The position numbers and the translations under genes are program-made. The notes beneath the pieces are model-generated. The model did no database searches. It saw nothing but the letters and a program-made list of their open reading frames with translations, and had not been told where the DNA came from. From JAJXWB01 sp964634325 (GTDB lineage: Bacteria; Pseudomonadota; Alphaproteobacteria; Rhizobiales; Beijerinckiaceae), in contig CAZWJF010000001.1 in NCBI GenBank assembly GCA_964634325.1, forward strand, positions 337,211 through 401,210: DNA of 64,000 nt, given 5' to 3'. Positions 16,554 through 24,768 of this stretch are shown piece by piece; the first letter of the stretch is position 1, and every line of letters begins with the position of its first letter.

Positions 16554-17348
16554 CTACTGCGCGGCATGGTCGGGGCGATCGAAAAGCGCAAAGCCGAGGA
16601 AGCCCGCGAGGAAGCCGCCGATGTGCGCTTCCCACGCGACCGACGCGCCGTCCGCGCCGATCGGCACATAGGCGCCGAACAGGAAATTGCCCGCGAACCA
16701 CAAGGCCAGAAAGGTCATCGCGCGACGCTCGGTCAGCACCTGGCGAAGCGGCGGCGCAGGGCGTCGGTAGACGTAGAGATCGCGCGGCGGGGCATGGCCG
16801 CCGCCGAGCGGCGCGCCAGGCGAAAAGGCGAAACGAACGGCGGCGCCCATGGCGCCGGAGATCGCCGCGGAGGCGCCGACGACCGGCTGCAGTCCGAGCG
16901 GATGGACGAGATAGAAGGCGAGCGCGCCTGCGATCGCGGTGAAGACGTAGAACAGGACGAACCGAACGCCGCCAAAGCGCCGGCACACCGCTGTTCCGAA
17001 TGCGAGCAGCCACACGCTGTTGATGAGAATGTGCGCGAGGCCGCCGTGCAGCAGCGAATAGGTGAGCGGCGTCCACCAGCGCGGACCGTCGCCGAGCAGC
17101 AACGCGATTTCTCCAGCCGTCGCGTCCCCCTGTTCGATGGCGAGGCGGGTCGCCCGCCAGACGCTCTCGCGATCGAAGGGCAGGGTGAACTGCGCTGGCA
17201 CGAAGGCGAGTTCTGCGACGAGGCGGAAATCGCTCTCGGGCGTCAATGCGAGGCGAAGCGCGTGCGCGAGCACGAGGGCGGCGACGATCGCGACGACGGG
17301 ATAGCCGGAGCGCGCAAACTCACGCTCTGAGGGAGGGATTTTGGTCAT
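16554..17348 (-). CDS. Rhomboid family intramembrane serine protease
   Basis: A polytopic protease of about 264 residues. The catalytic Ser is in VVGASAAISGAMGA, the catalytic His in AHIGGFLAGFLGF, and the HGGLAHILINSVWLL segment matches the conserved rhomboid helix before the active site. I chose ATG 17348 because MTKIPPSE resembles common rhomboid starts and the upstream DNA contains a strong hairpin. Starts at 17399 or 17459 are in frame, and none has a clear ribosome-binding site. A cytosolic loop (residues about 165-205) lies between helices. Confidence 0.88.
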   Translation of the reverse strand: MTKIPPSEREFARSGYPVVAIVAALVLAHALRLALTPESDFRLVAELAFVPAQFTLPFDRESVWRATRLAIEQGDATAGEIALLLGDGPRWWTPLTYSLLHGGLAHILINSVWLLAFGTAVCRRFGGVRFVLFYVFTAIAGALAFYLVHPLGLQPVVGASAAISGAMGAAVRFAFSPGAPLGGGHAPPRDLYVYRRPAPPLRQVLTERRAMTFLALWFAGNFLFGAYVPIGADGASVAWEAHIGGFLAGFLGFALFDRPDHAAQ

Positions 17349-17720
17349 GGATTCGGGGGGCGGAGGGGGAAGAACCGGAGCCAGGTTCTTCCCCCGCATT
17401 TCGGAGCCATCGACGAGCGCCCGCCATCGACCGCTGATCGGAGCAGGTGGCGCGGGCATGTCCGGCAATGAGCCAATTCGCCGGACGATTTCCGCTCGTC
17501 ACGCTTGAAGTTCATGCCCAAGAGCCATTGGGCTTAACCGTTGCGTCACGACCCTTTTCTCTCATTTCCGAGCCATCCGCGCAATTGAAACGCCTCGTTA
17601 ACATTAACGCGCGCGGGGGTGGCATGTCGCCTGCTGAATGTCCGGCAAGCGCACCGAAGCGCGCTTCGGCTGTGCCGAATGAGAACAAGCCTGACCGGCC
17701 AACGACCTGACGGGGCGACG
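17349..17720. other. Divergent regulatory region between rhomboid and PAS genes
   Basis: About 370 bases with no convincing gene. It holds the 12-bp-stem hairpin (17365..17395) near the rhomboid start and, nearer the PAS gene, the dyad CGTTAA-CA-TTAACG at 17596..17609. The stretch 17530-17610 is less GC-rich than its surroundings and probably carries the PAS gene promoter. Confidence 0.5.
17365..17395. repeat. Perfect 12-bp inverted repeat (hairpin) before rhomboid gene
   Basis: GGGGGAAGAACC and GGTTCTTCCCCC flank a 7-nt loop. No T-run follows on either strand and no gene ends nearby, so it is not a normal terminator. It ends 17 nt upstream of the favoured rhomboid start, so it could be a 5'-UTR structure occluding the start or a protein-binding dyad. 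Confidence 0.6.
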
Positions 17721-18314
17721 ATGAGACAGAAGGCGACGCGGGAGCTCTACTCGTACTGGAACGCGCTGCGTCGCCATCGCGCGGCGCCGGATCGCGCGGA
17801 AATCGATCCCGCCGAAATCCGCTCGATCCTCTCCAATACCTTCATGATCGAGGCGGATCAGGATGGACTCTATCCGCTCCGGTTGTCTGGCGCGCGCCTG
17901 AATGCGCTGTGGATTCAGGAACTCAAGGGACGCTCGTTTCTCGACCTGTGGGGCGAGGACCGGGCGAACATGGAAGCGGTCCTTCTTACGGTCATGGACG
18001 GGGCGGCGCCGGTGGTCGCGGGCGTTCAGGCGGCTCCGGCCGGACGTCCGCCGCTGGACCTCGAAATGCTCTTGTTGCCGCTGCGGCATCACGGCCGCAC
18101 GCATGCGCGCATTCTCGGCGCGCTCACCGCCGCGCGCGCGCCGGAATGGTTGGGACTGCTGCCGGTGGAACGGCTCGAGTTGCGCTCGATCCGCATCATG
18201 ACCGGTTCCGACGCCCGGGTCGATCTGCCCTTGATGGGCCGCGGGCCCGGCGTCCCGGAGCGGCGTCTCGCGTCGCGCGCCCAGTTGAAAGTCATACGAG
18301 GCGGCCTTTCGTAG
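17721..18314 (+). CDS. PAS-domain protein (PAS_5/DUF1331 type)
   Basis: A 197-residue single-domain PAS protein of the alphaproteobacterial PAS_5 family: YWNALRRHRAAPDRAEIDP at the start, then the PAS core with LRLSGARLNALW and GRSFLDLWGE. No output domain is attached, so it must signal through a partner. ATG 17721 is preceded by a GGGGCG-type ribosome-binding site. Function is unknown; the downstream neighbour is a PilZ protein on the same strand. Confidence 0.8.
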   Translation: MRQKATRELYSYWNALRRHRAAPDRAEIDPAEIRSILSNTFMIEADQDGLYPLRLSGARLNALWIQELKGRSFLDLWGEDRANMEAVLLTVMDGAAPVVAGVQAAPAGRPPLDLEMLLLPLRHHGRTHARILGALTAARAPEWLGLLPVERLELRSIRIMTGSDARVDLPLMGRGPGVPERRLASRAQLKVIRGGLS

Positions 18315-18401
18315 ACCTTGCCCGCTTGCTCGAAGATCAAAGGAATCCGGCAAGGAACGCCTAATGTTTGCTCACGAATTGGCTGGCGCAGGTTGCCGCG
18401 G

Positions 18402-18417
18402 GTAAGCCGCCATTAAC
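18402..18417. promoter_or_regulatory. Possible CtrA-type box upstream of PilZ gene
   Basis: GTAA-N7-TTAAC matches the CtrA consensus TTAA-N7-TTAAC with one mismatch and exact spacing, about 50 nt upstream of the PilZ start. CtrA is the alphaproteobacterial cell-cycle and motility regulator. A one-mismatch 9-bp match can arise by chance, so this is suggestive only. Confidence 0.35.
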
Positions 18418-18466
18418 CATCGAAGTCTAGGGTTCTCGGCAAGTTCGTGTGCAAAGAGGACAGACG

Positions 18467-19075
18467 TTGGCTCAGACGCTCCGCAGATCGAGCGCCAGAC
18501 CGGTTGAGCGGCGACGCTATCAGCGCGTCAGGATTTCGATCGCCGGCCGCTATATGCTCGCGAACAAGGAAGAATATCCTTGCAGGACCGTCGACGCCTC
18601 GCCCGGCGGACTGCGCGTCTCCGCGCCGGCCAGAGGATCGGTCGGCGAGCGGGTGGTGTTCTATTTCGAAGAGCTCGGGCGCCTCGAAGGCATGATCGTG
18701 CGCCAGGTCGAGGAGGGGTTCGCCGTCGCGCTGATCCTGTCGCAGAGCAAGCGCGAGCGGATCGCCGATCTGTTGACCTGGATGGTCAACAGCGAAGAGG
18801 ACGATGGCGTCGCGAGCCGGCGGCACAAGCGCATCACGCCGAAGGCGACAACGGCTGTCATGACCGTCGAGGGCGGCGATTCGATTCCGGTCCACGTGGT
18901 CGACGTATCGGTGTCGGGCGTCGGCCTGCAGACCGACAAGCTGCCGCCGGTGGGCGCGCGCGTCGAGATCGGTCGCCGTTCCGGCCGCGTGGTGCGTCAC
19001 TTCAACGGCGGTCTCGCCATCGAATTCTCGCGGCTCATTCCGATCGAGGAATTCGACGAGGACATCGTCCTCTAG
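18467..19075 (+). CDS. Double PilZ-domain protein (c-di-GMP receptor)
   Basis: About 202 residues with two PilZ domains, each with both c-di-GMP signatures. The first has RRYQR and DASPGG; the second, from about residue 120, has RRHKR and DVSVSG. It is therefore a likely c-di-GMP receptor able to bind two or more ligands. TTG 18467 is favoured because AGAGGA lies 7 nt before it; GTG 18449 would add six residues but has no ribosome-binding site. A possible CtrA box precedes it. Confidence 0.88.
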   Translation: MAQTLRRSSARPVERRRYQRVRISIAGRYMLANKEEYPCRTVDASPGGLRVSAPARGSVGERVVFYFEELGRLEGMIVRQVEEGFAVALILSQSKRERIADLLTWMVNSEEDDGVASRRHKRITPKATTAVMTVEGGDSIPVHVVDVSVSGVGLQTDKLPPVGARVEIGRRSGRVVRHFNGGLAIEFSRLIPIEEFDEDIVL

Positions 19076-19083
19076 CGGTCGGC

Positions 19084-19617
19084 TCAGTCCTCGATTTTCG
19101 TCAATCCGTCGCGGAAGCGCTTGGCGCGCGCGGCGTAGACGGCCGCAATCATTCGGCCGGCGCCGGCCCCTTTCTCGTCGAGCGTGCGCGCGACTTTCGC
19201 CGGAGCGCCGACGATCAACGAATTGTCCGGAAACTCCTTGCCCTCGGTGACCAGCGCGTTGGCGCCGACCAGGCAGTTCTTGCCGATCTTAGCGCCGTTC
19301 AGGATGGTTGCGCCCATGCCGATGAGTGCGCCCTCGCCGATCACGCAGCCATGCAGGATGACGTTGTGGCCGATCGTGACGTCTGCGCCGATGGTCAGCG
19401 GAAAGCCGGGGTCGGTGTGCAGAATGCAGCCGTCCTGCACGTTGGCGCGCGGGCCGATGTCGATCAGATCGGTGTCGCCGCGCACGACGGCGTTGAACCA
19501 GACGCTGGCGTCTTCGCCCATCCGCACCTTGCCGATCACCTGCGCGCCGGGCGCCACGAAGTACTTGTCCTTCGCCGGCAATTCGGGATTGAGCGTATCG
19601 AGCTTGTAGATCGGCAT
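19084..19617 (-). CDS. Gamma-class carbonic anhydrase family protein
   Basis: A 177-residue left-handed beta-helix protein of the gamma-CA/YrdA family. Hexapeptide repeats run from VAPGAQVIGKVRMGEDASVW, with metal-site histidines in CILHTDPG and TIGHNVILHGC and the conserved VVRGDTD loop. Whether it has CA activity or another role cannot be told. The frame stays open beyond the ATG to about 20076, but that part overlaps the SpoIIAA-like gene and is not coding. Probably in one unit with the gene at 19677. Confidence 0.92.
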   Translation of the reverse strand: MPIYKLDTLNPELPAKDKYFVAPGAQVIGKVRMGEDASVWFNAVVRGDTDLIDIGPRANVQDGCILHTDPGFPLTIGADVTIGHNVILHGCVIGEGALIGMGATILNGAKIGKNCLVGANALVTEGKEFPDNSLIVGAPAKVARTLDEKGAGAGRMIAAVYAARAKRFRDGLTKIED

Positions 19618-19676
19618 GGGCGTCCTCGTCAGCGGGCGCACCATCGCATGCGACGCCGCGAGACGGAAGGCCGACG

Positions 19677-20045
19677 TCAGTTCCGGTCCGCGATCCAGGC
19701 GCGCGCCGCGTCGCGCTCCGCGAGCGGGAAGCTCCTTACGACAGCGGGCATCAGAAAGGCGAAGGCGCGCATCGCCTGCGCGATCCATTCGACGTCCGTC
19801 ACCACGGCGACGCGCTCCCAGCGGTTCAAGTGGCCCATGCCCGTCTTGAAGTCCTCCCACATCGCGCCGGCGTCGAAGCCTTCGAAATCGGGCGCAAGTT
19901 CGTAATAGAAGCGCAGCTTGCCGTCCGACCTGGTCGCTGCGTCGACCGCCGGCTCGAGAATCGTGCGGTAGTCTTCGCGCGTCACGCGGCCGTGCGCCGA
20001 AAAGGCGAGGGCGCCTTCGGAGAATCCCGTCAATCGTTTCAGCAT
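19677..20045 (-). CDS. SpoIIAA-like (STAS-related) protein
   Basis: A 122-residue SpoIIAA-like protein, a family with a STAS-type fold but no known activity. Typical elements are the first strand GALAFSAHGRVTREDYRTIL, the acidic LAPDFEGFDAGAMWEDFKTGM and the C-terminal MRAFAFLMPAVVRSFPLAE. It precedes the gamma-CA gene by about 60 nt on the same strand. Confidence 0.85.
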   Translation of the reverse strand: MLKRLTGFSEGALAFSAHGRVTREDYRTILEPAVDAATRSDGKLRFYYELAPDFEGFDAGAMWEDFKTGMGHLNRWERVAVVTDVEWIAQAMRAFAFLMPAVVRSFPLAERDAARAWIADRN

Positions 20046-20090
20046 GGCTCTGCTCCCGTACGTCGCTGCTTGACACAGTGACGCGCGAAA

Positions 20091-20110
20091 GCGGCGGCAG
20101 TAGGCCGCCG
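20091..20110 (-). terminator. Possible hairpin between SpoIIAA-like gene and folE stop
   Basis: CGGCGGC and GCCGCCG form a 7-bp GC stem with a 5-nt loop, just after the folE stop codon on the minus strand, followed by CTTTC. The T-run is weak, so termination is only possible, not certain. Confidence 0.35.
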
Positions 20111-20124
20111 TCAGCTCGACCGTG

Positions 20125-20757
20125 TTATCGACGGTCGCGCACGAGCGTCATGAAGCGCGCCTGTTCGGCCGGCTCGTCGCGGAAGAGGCCGGTGAAGCGC
20201 GTGGTGATCGTGGTTGCGCCTTGCTTGCGCACGCCGCGCATGGACATGCACATGTGCTCGGCTTCCACGAACACCGCCGTGCCGCGCGGGTTCAAATGCG
20301 TCTCGATCGCTTCGCTGATCTGCGCCGTCATCGCCTCCTGCGTCTGGAAGCGCCGCGCGTACATGTCGACGAGACGCGCGAGTTTCGACAGGCCGACGAC
20401 CCCGTCGCGCGGAAAATAAGCGACGTGCGCCTTGCCCACGAAGGGCACCATGTGGTGCTCGCAATGCGAGGCGAATGGAATGTCGCTCACCAGCACCATG
20501 TCGTCGTAGCCTTCGACCTCCTCGAAGACGCGGTCGAGAATGGCGCCGGCGTCCTCGCGATAGCCGGCGAACAATTCGCGATAGGCTTTGGCGACGCGCT
20601 TGGGCGTATCGATCAGCCCTTCGCGGGCCGGGTCGTCGCCAGCGTAAGCCAGAAGCACGCGGACGGCCGCCTCGGCCTCTTCCTGCGTGGGCGTCGGACG
20701 TTTGACGTCCTGGTTCAATTCTTTTCGGGCGTTCAAGGACTTAACCACCGCATCCAT
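20125..20757 (-). CDS. folE: GTP cyclohydrolase I
   Basis: Converts GTP to dihydroneopterin triphosphate for folate and pterin synthesis. The 210-residue enzyme carries the zinc/catalytic motif SHCEHHMVPFVGKAHVAY, GLSKLARLVDMYARRFQ and the C-terminal CMSMRGVRKQGA, whose Cys completes the zinc site. Length and order are canonical. It is divergent from the NifU-like gene, with a 132-nt shared promoter region. Confidence 0.97.
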   Translation of the reverse strand: MDAVVKSLNARKELNQDVKRPTPTQEEAEAAVRVLLAYAGDDPAREGLIDTPKRVAKAYRELFAGYREDAGAILDRVFEEVEGYDDMVLVSDIPFASHCEHHMVPFVGKAHVAYFPRDGVVGLSKLARLVDMYARRFQTQEAMTAQISEAIETHLNPRGTAVFVEAEHMCMSMRGVRKQGATTITTRFTGLFRDEPAEQARFMTLVRDRR

Positions 20758-20889
20758 GTGGAGCCTCCAGAGGAAAATTTCGAACCTTCGCCCGAAACCG
20801 GCGCCGGTCTTCGCCAATGGCGACGGCCGACTATATAAGGACATAGGACTGCGCGGCCCATTCCGCCAGCCCCTGCGACGCGACGGCCC

Positions 20890-21339
20890 ATGCTCGACGA
20901 GATTTACAACAGGCGCATTCTGGAACTTGCGGCCGCCATTCCGAGGCTGGGGCGGCTCGACGCCCCGGACGCCACCGCGACCGCGCATTCCAAACTCTGC
21001 GGCTCGACTGTGACCGTCGACGTTCGGATCAGCGACGGAAAAGTCGTCGATTTCGCGCATGACGTGAAAGCCTGCGCGCTCGGGCAGGCCTCGTCCTCGA
21101 TCATGGCGCGGCATGTGATCGGCGCGACGCCGCAGCAGTTGCGGGCGTTGCGCGACGAGGTGCGACGGATGCTGAAGGAAAACGGACCTCCGCCGTCGGG
21201 CGAATGGGCCGATATCGCCGCGCTCGAACCCGTACGCAATTACAAGGCCCGCCACGCCTCGACGCTCCTGACCTTCGACGCGACGGCGGAGGCGGCGACG
21301 CAGGCGGAGGCGCGGCAGGCGGCGCGCTCGGAAGCCTAG
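20890..21339 (+). CDS. NifU/IscU-like Fe-S scaffold protein
   Basis: 149 residues with a NifU_N-type fold. Cluster-ligand cysteines are visible in SKLCGSTVTV and VKACALGQASSSIMARH; the third cysteine of IscU/SufU is not seen at its usual place, and the C-terminus is Ala-rich (EAATQAEARQAARSEA). Alphaproteobacteria often carry this short homologue between folE and yidD; its cluster role is inferred. It lies 69 nt upstream of yidD on the same strand. Confidence 0.85.
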   Translation: MLDEIYNRRILELAAAIPRLGRLDAPDATATAHSKLCGSTVTVDVRISDGKVVDFAHDVKACALGQASSSIMARHVIGATPQQLRALRDEVRRMLKENGPPPSGEWADIAALEPVRNYKARHASTLLTFDATAEAATQAEARQAARSEA

Positions 21340-21408
21340 CGACGCCGCGCGCCTGCCGCGTCATGCGTCCGCATTGACGCCGGCGCCGGAAGCGCCCACA
21401 TCCGCGTC

Positions 21409-21744
21409 ATGGGACAGGACGATTTCCGATTTCGAGGCGTGAGCGACGCCCCTGCGCTGCTCGCGCGTGGCGCGATCCGGGGCTACCAGCTCACCCTGTC
21501 CGCCTTCATGGGCCGGCAATGCCGGCATCTGCCGAGCTGTTCGGATTACACTGCCGAGGCGATCGGCCGTTTCGGCCTGTGGGGCGGTGGGTGGATGGGG
21601 TTCTCCCGCATCTGCCGCTGCCGGCCGGGCGGGACGGCGGGTTTCGATCCGGTGCCGGCCCAGGCGCCGCAGGGCGCGGACGCGCTGCATTTCTGGCGTT
21701 ACGGCAAGTGGCGCGGGCCGCTCGTCTGCGAGCAGGTCGAGTAA
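21409..21744 (+). CDS. yidD: Membrane protein insertion efficiency factor YidD
   Basis: A 111-residue YidD homologue that assists YidC-dependent membrane insertion. The family core is clear: GYQLTLSAFMGRQCRHLPSC, SDYTAEAIGRFG and WMGFSRICRCRPGG. It carries an N-terminal extension before the core and an uncommon C-terminal tail (WRYGKWRGPLVCEQVE). It is not next to yidC/rnpA here. The stop abuts the stop of the convergent gene. Confidence 0.92.
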   Translation: MGQDDFRFRGVSDAPALLARGAIRGYQLTLSAFMGRQCRHLPSCSDYTAEAIGRFGLWGGGWMGFSRICRCRPGGTAGFDPVPAQAPQGADALHFWRYGKWRGPLVCEQVE

Positions 21745-22581
21745 CTACGACCGCGCCATCAGATCGACGGCCAGAGCCTCGATGCGGGCGCGCACGTCGT
21801 CCGGCATCTGCAACAGCGTCTGGAGATAGGTCTGGCCGGCGGAGCACATGCGGTCGTCGGGAATCGGCGGTTCGGGCGCCTTGCCGTCGAGCAGCGCGCC
21901 GATTTCCGGCGTGCCCAAGCCGTTCTGGCGCAGCGCCGTCTCGAAAATCTGGAAGTCGGCCTCGCTCGGGGTCGCGCGTGCGATGTTCCTGTCCTTGCCG
22001 TCCAGGATCGCCTCGAGCCCGGCGATGGCGAGGTCGGCGACGAGAGAACGATTTTCCGCCGAAAACTTCAGGAAGGCCTCGCTTGCTCCGCCGTAGAGGA
22101 AATCGACGCACAGATGCGCATCGCGGGCCGCGAGCGCTTTCAAGACGGCCAGCTGATTCTCGAAGACCTTGGTGAGAGCCGATCCATCGGCTTTGGCCGC
22201 CAGCGCGCCGCGCGACTGGCGGAGCGTCTTGACGGCCTGGGACAGATCGTAGTCCGCGCTGTCCCGATTGCCGGACGACTGGCGCGCTGCGAGGGCTGCG
22301 ATCGCCGTTTCGTATTCGCCGGGCAGGGCGAGGCGCAGGCGGTCGAAGAAACGGGCGATGTCGGGCGTGTCCGCGATTGTTTGCTCGACGGCGGCGCGCG
22401 CGGCGTCCTTGGGCGGCGCGACCTTCGTTTCCGTCGGCGGCGCGGTCACGACCGGCGGCCCTTCGGCGGAGGGCCCTTGCGTGGGCGCCGTGACGAGATC
22501 GATCAACAGCCAGGCGCCGGCGCCGATCAGCAATGTGCCGATCAACCCGAGCAGAAATAGTTTTGCATCCTGCCTGGACAT
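21745..22581 (-). CDS. Membrane-anchored protein of unknown function
   Basis: 278 residues: short cytoplasmic start MSRQDAK, one membrane helix (about 8-28, LFLLGLIGTLLIGAGAWLLI), a Pro/Thr-rich linker (APTQGPSAEGPPVVTAPPTE), then a helical extracytoplasmic domain with two cysteines (HLCVDF and RMCSAG). I recognise no family. ATG 22581 follows an AGGTGA site. It is divergent from thrS. Confidence 0.7.
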   Translation of the reverse strand: MSRQDAKLFLLGLIGTLLIGAGAWLLIDLVTAPTQGPSAEGPPVVTAPPTETKVAPPKDAARAAVEQTIADTPDIARFFDRLRLALPGEYETAIAALAARQSSGNRDSADYDLSQAVKTLRQSRGALAAKADGSALTKVFENQLAVLKALAARDAHLCVDFLYGGASEAFLKFSAENRSLVADLAIAGLEAILDGKDRNIARATPSEADFQIFETALRQNGLGTPEIGALLDGKAPEPPIPDDRMCSAGQTYLQTLLQMPDDVRARIEALAVDLMARS

Positions 22582-22750
22582 ATTCACCTGCGCGCACCCG
22601 CGGTCTGACGACGACTTAGGCCCAAGCCGACGCAAACGGCAAGGGGGCCTTCCGGCGGAGCGCGCGTCGTTGCCATCGCCGCCGGCTTTGCCTAAATACC
22701 GCGTACGCTTACGCCGATTTGCAGCGGCGAGTGAGCTCTCAGGAGAGAAT

Positions 22751-24736
22751 ATGATCTCGGTGACTTTCCCCGACGGCGCCGCGCGCGCCTATGAGCCGGG
22801 CGTTTCCGGCCTCGACATCGCCAAATCCATTTCCCCTTCGCTCGCCAAGCGCACCGTCGCCATGGCGCTGGACGGCGTTCTCGTCGATCTGGCCGATCCG
22901 ATCACGCGCGACGCGCGAGTAGAATTCGTTTCGCGCGAAGATCCGCGCGCGCTCGAGCTGATCCGCCACGACGCTGCGCATGTGTTGGCCGAGGCGGTGC
23001 AGAGCCTGTTTCCGGGGACGCAGGTGACGATCGGGCCGGTGATCGAAAACGGCTTCTATTATGATTTCTACCGCGCCGAGCCGTTCACGCCGGAAGACTT
23101 CGCGGCCATCGAGAAGAAGATGCGCGAGATCGTCGCGCGCGACACGCCCTTCACCAGGGAAGTATGGACGCGCGAGCAGGCCATCGCCCATTTCGAGAAG
23201 GCGGGCGAGGCGTTCAAGGTCGAACTCGTGCAGGCCATTCCGGCCGATCAGGATCTGAAGATTTACAAACAGGGCGACTGGCTCGATCTGTGTCGCGGCC
23301 CGCACATGACCTCGACCGGCAAGATCGGCGAGGCCTTCAAGATCATGAAGGTCGCCGGCGCCTACTGGCGCGGCGATTCGACCAAGCCGATGCTTCAGCG
23401 CATCTACGCGACCGCCTTCGCCAAGAAAGCCGATCTCGACGATTATCTGCATCGTCTGGAGGAGGCGGAGAAGCGCGACCATCGCAAACTCGGCCGCGAG
23501 ATGGATCTGTTCCATTTCCAGGAAGAAGCGCCGGGCGCGATCTTCTGGCACCCCAAGGGCTGGACCCTGTTCCAGACGCTCGTTTCCTACATGCGGCGGC
23601 GGCTCGCCGGCGAATACGAGGAAGTGAACGCGCCGCAGGTCATGGACAAGGCGCTGTGGGAGACCTCGGGCCACTGGGGCTGGTATTCCGACAACATGTT
23701 CGCGGTGAAGTCTGCGACCGCCTTCGTCAATCCTGACGATCAGGAGGCGGACCAGCGCGTGTTCGCGCTGAAGCCGATGAACTGCCCCGGCCACGTGCAG
23801 ATCTTCAAGCACGGTCTGCGCTCCTATCGCGAACTGCCGCTGCGCATGGCCGAATTCGGCGTGGTGCATCGCTACGAGCCGTCCGGCGCCATGCACGGCG
23901 TGATGCGCGTGCGCTCCTTCACCCAGGACGACGCGCACATCTTCTGCACGGAGGACCAGCTCGAAGCCGAGATCATGAAGATCAACGATCTCATTCTCTC
24001 GGTGTATGGCGACTTCGGCTTCGACAAGCTCGTGGTGAAATTGTCGACGCGTCCCGACAAACGCGTCGGCGCGGACGCTCTGTGGGATCACGCCGAAGGC
24101 GTGATGAGCCGCGTGCTCGAGCGCATCAAGGCTGAAGGCGGCGACAAGATCGAGACGTCGGTCAATCCGGGCGAAGGCGCCTTCTACGGGCCGAAGTTCG
24201 AATATGTGCTGCGCGACGCCATCGGCCGGGACTGGCAGTGCGGCACGACGCAGGTCGACTTCAACCTACCCGAGCGTTTCGGGGCTTTCTACATCGACGC
24301 CAACAGCGAGAAGACGCCGCCTGTCATGGTTCACCGGGCGATCTGCGGTTCGATGGAGCGCTTCACCGGCATTCTCATCGAGCATTTCGCCGGCCACATG
24401 CCGCTGTGGCTGGCGCCGTTGCAGATCGTGGTGGCGACGATCACGCAGGAGGCCGACGATTTCGCGCACGAGATCGCGGCGGCCGCCCGCAAGCGCGGAT
24501 TGCGCGTCGATCTCGATCTGCGCAACGAGAAGATCAACTACAAGGTGCGCGAGCACTCCCTCGCAAAGGTTCCCGTTCTTCTCGTGCTCGGCCGAAAGGA
24601 GGCCGCGGAGCGCACCGTCTCGATCCGACGCCTCGGTTCGCAGGCGCAGCAGTCGATGGCGCTCGACGAAGCGCTGGCGACGCTTGCCGACGAGGCGACC
24701 CCGCCGGACGTGAAGCGGGCGGCAGGAGAACCTTGA
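22751..24736 (+). CDS. thrS: Threonyl-tRNA synthetase
   Basis: 661 residues with the full ThrRS layout: TGS domain (about 1-62), editing domain with the HxxxH motif in IRHDAAHVLAEAV and the CRGPH segment, catalytic class II core with MNCPGHVQIF (zinc Cys) and RMAEFGVVHRYEPSGAMHG, and a C-terminal anticodon-binding domain. AGGAGA sits 5 nt before ATG 22751. The frame is open further upstream but that part is antisense to the previous gene. No T-box is visible. Confidence 0.98.
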   Translation: MISVTFPDGAARAYEPGVSGLDIAKSISPSLAKRTVAMALDGVLVDLADPITRDARVEFVSREDPRALELIRHDAAHVLAEAVQSLFPGTQVTIGPVIENGFYYDFYRAEPFTPEDFAAIEKKMREIVARDTPFTREVWTREQAIAHFEKAGEAFKVELVQAIPADQDLKIYKQGDWLDLCRGPHMTSTGKIGEAFKIMKVAGAYWRGDSTKPMLQRIYATAFAKKADLDDYLHRLEEAEKRDHRKLGREMDLFHFQEEAPGAIFWHPKGWTLFQTLVSYMRRRLAGEYEEVNAPQVMDKALWETSGHWGWYSDNMFAVKSATAFVNPDDQEADQRVFALKPMNCPGHVQIFKHGLRSYRELPLRMAEFGVVHRYEPSGAMHGVMRVRSFTQDDAHIFCTEDQLEAEIMKINDLILSVYGDFGFDKLVVKLSTRPDKRVGADALWDHAEGVMSRVLERIKAEGGDKIETSVNPGEGAFYGPKFEYVLRDAIGRDWQCGTTQVDFNLPERFGAFYIDANSEKTPPVMVHRAICGSMERFTGILIEHFAGHMPLWLAPLQIVVATITQEADDFAHEIAAAARKRGLRVDLDLRNEKINYKVREHSLAKVPVLLVLGRKEAAERTVSIRRLGSQAQQSMALDEALATLADEATPPDVKRAAGEP

Positions 24737-24768
24737 CCTCGCCTTATTCGGCCGCCAAGGGTGGCGGG

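Noticed and set aside
17596..17609. CtrA box in CGTTAACATTAACG before the PAS gene
   Set aside because: The TTAA blocks are too close together; no TTAA-N7-TTAAC arrangement within one mismatch.
19618..20076. Long N-terminal extension of the gamma-carbonic anhydrase frame
   Set aside because: It overlaps the SpoIIAA-like gene in another frame, and the gamma-CA family starts at MPIYKLDTL.
22268..22750. N-terminal extension of thrS
   Set aside because: Antisense to the membrane-anchored gene at 21745..22581; ThrRS starts with its TGS domain at 22751 behind AGGAGA.
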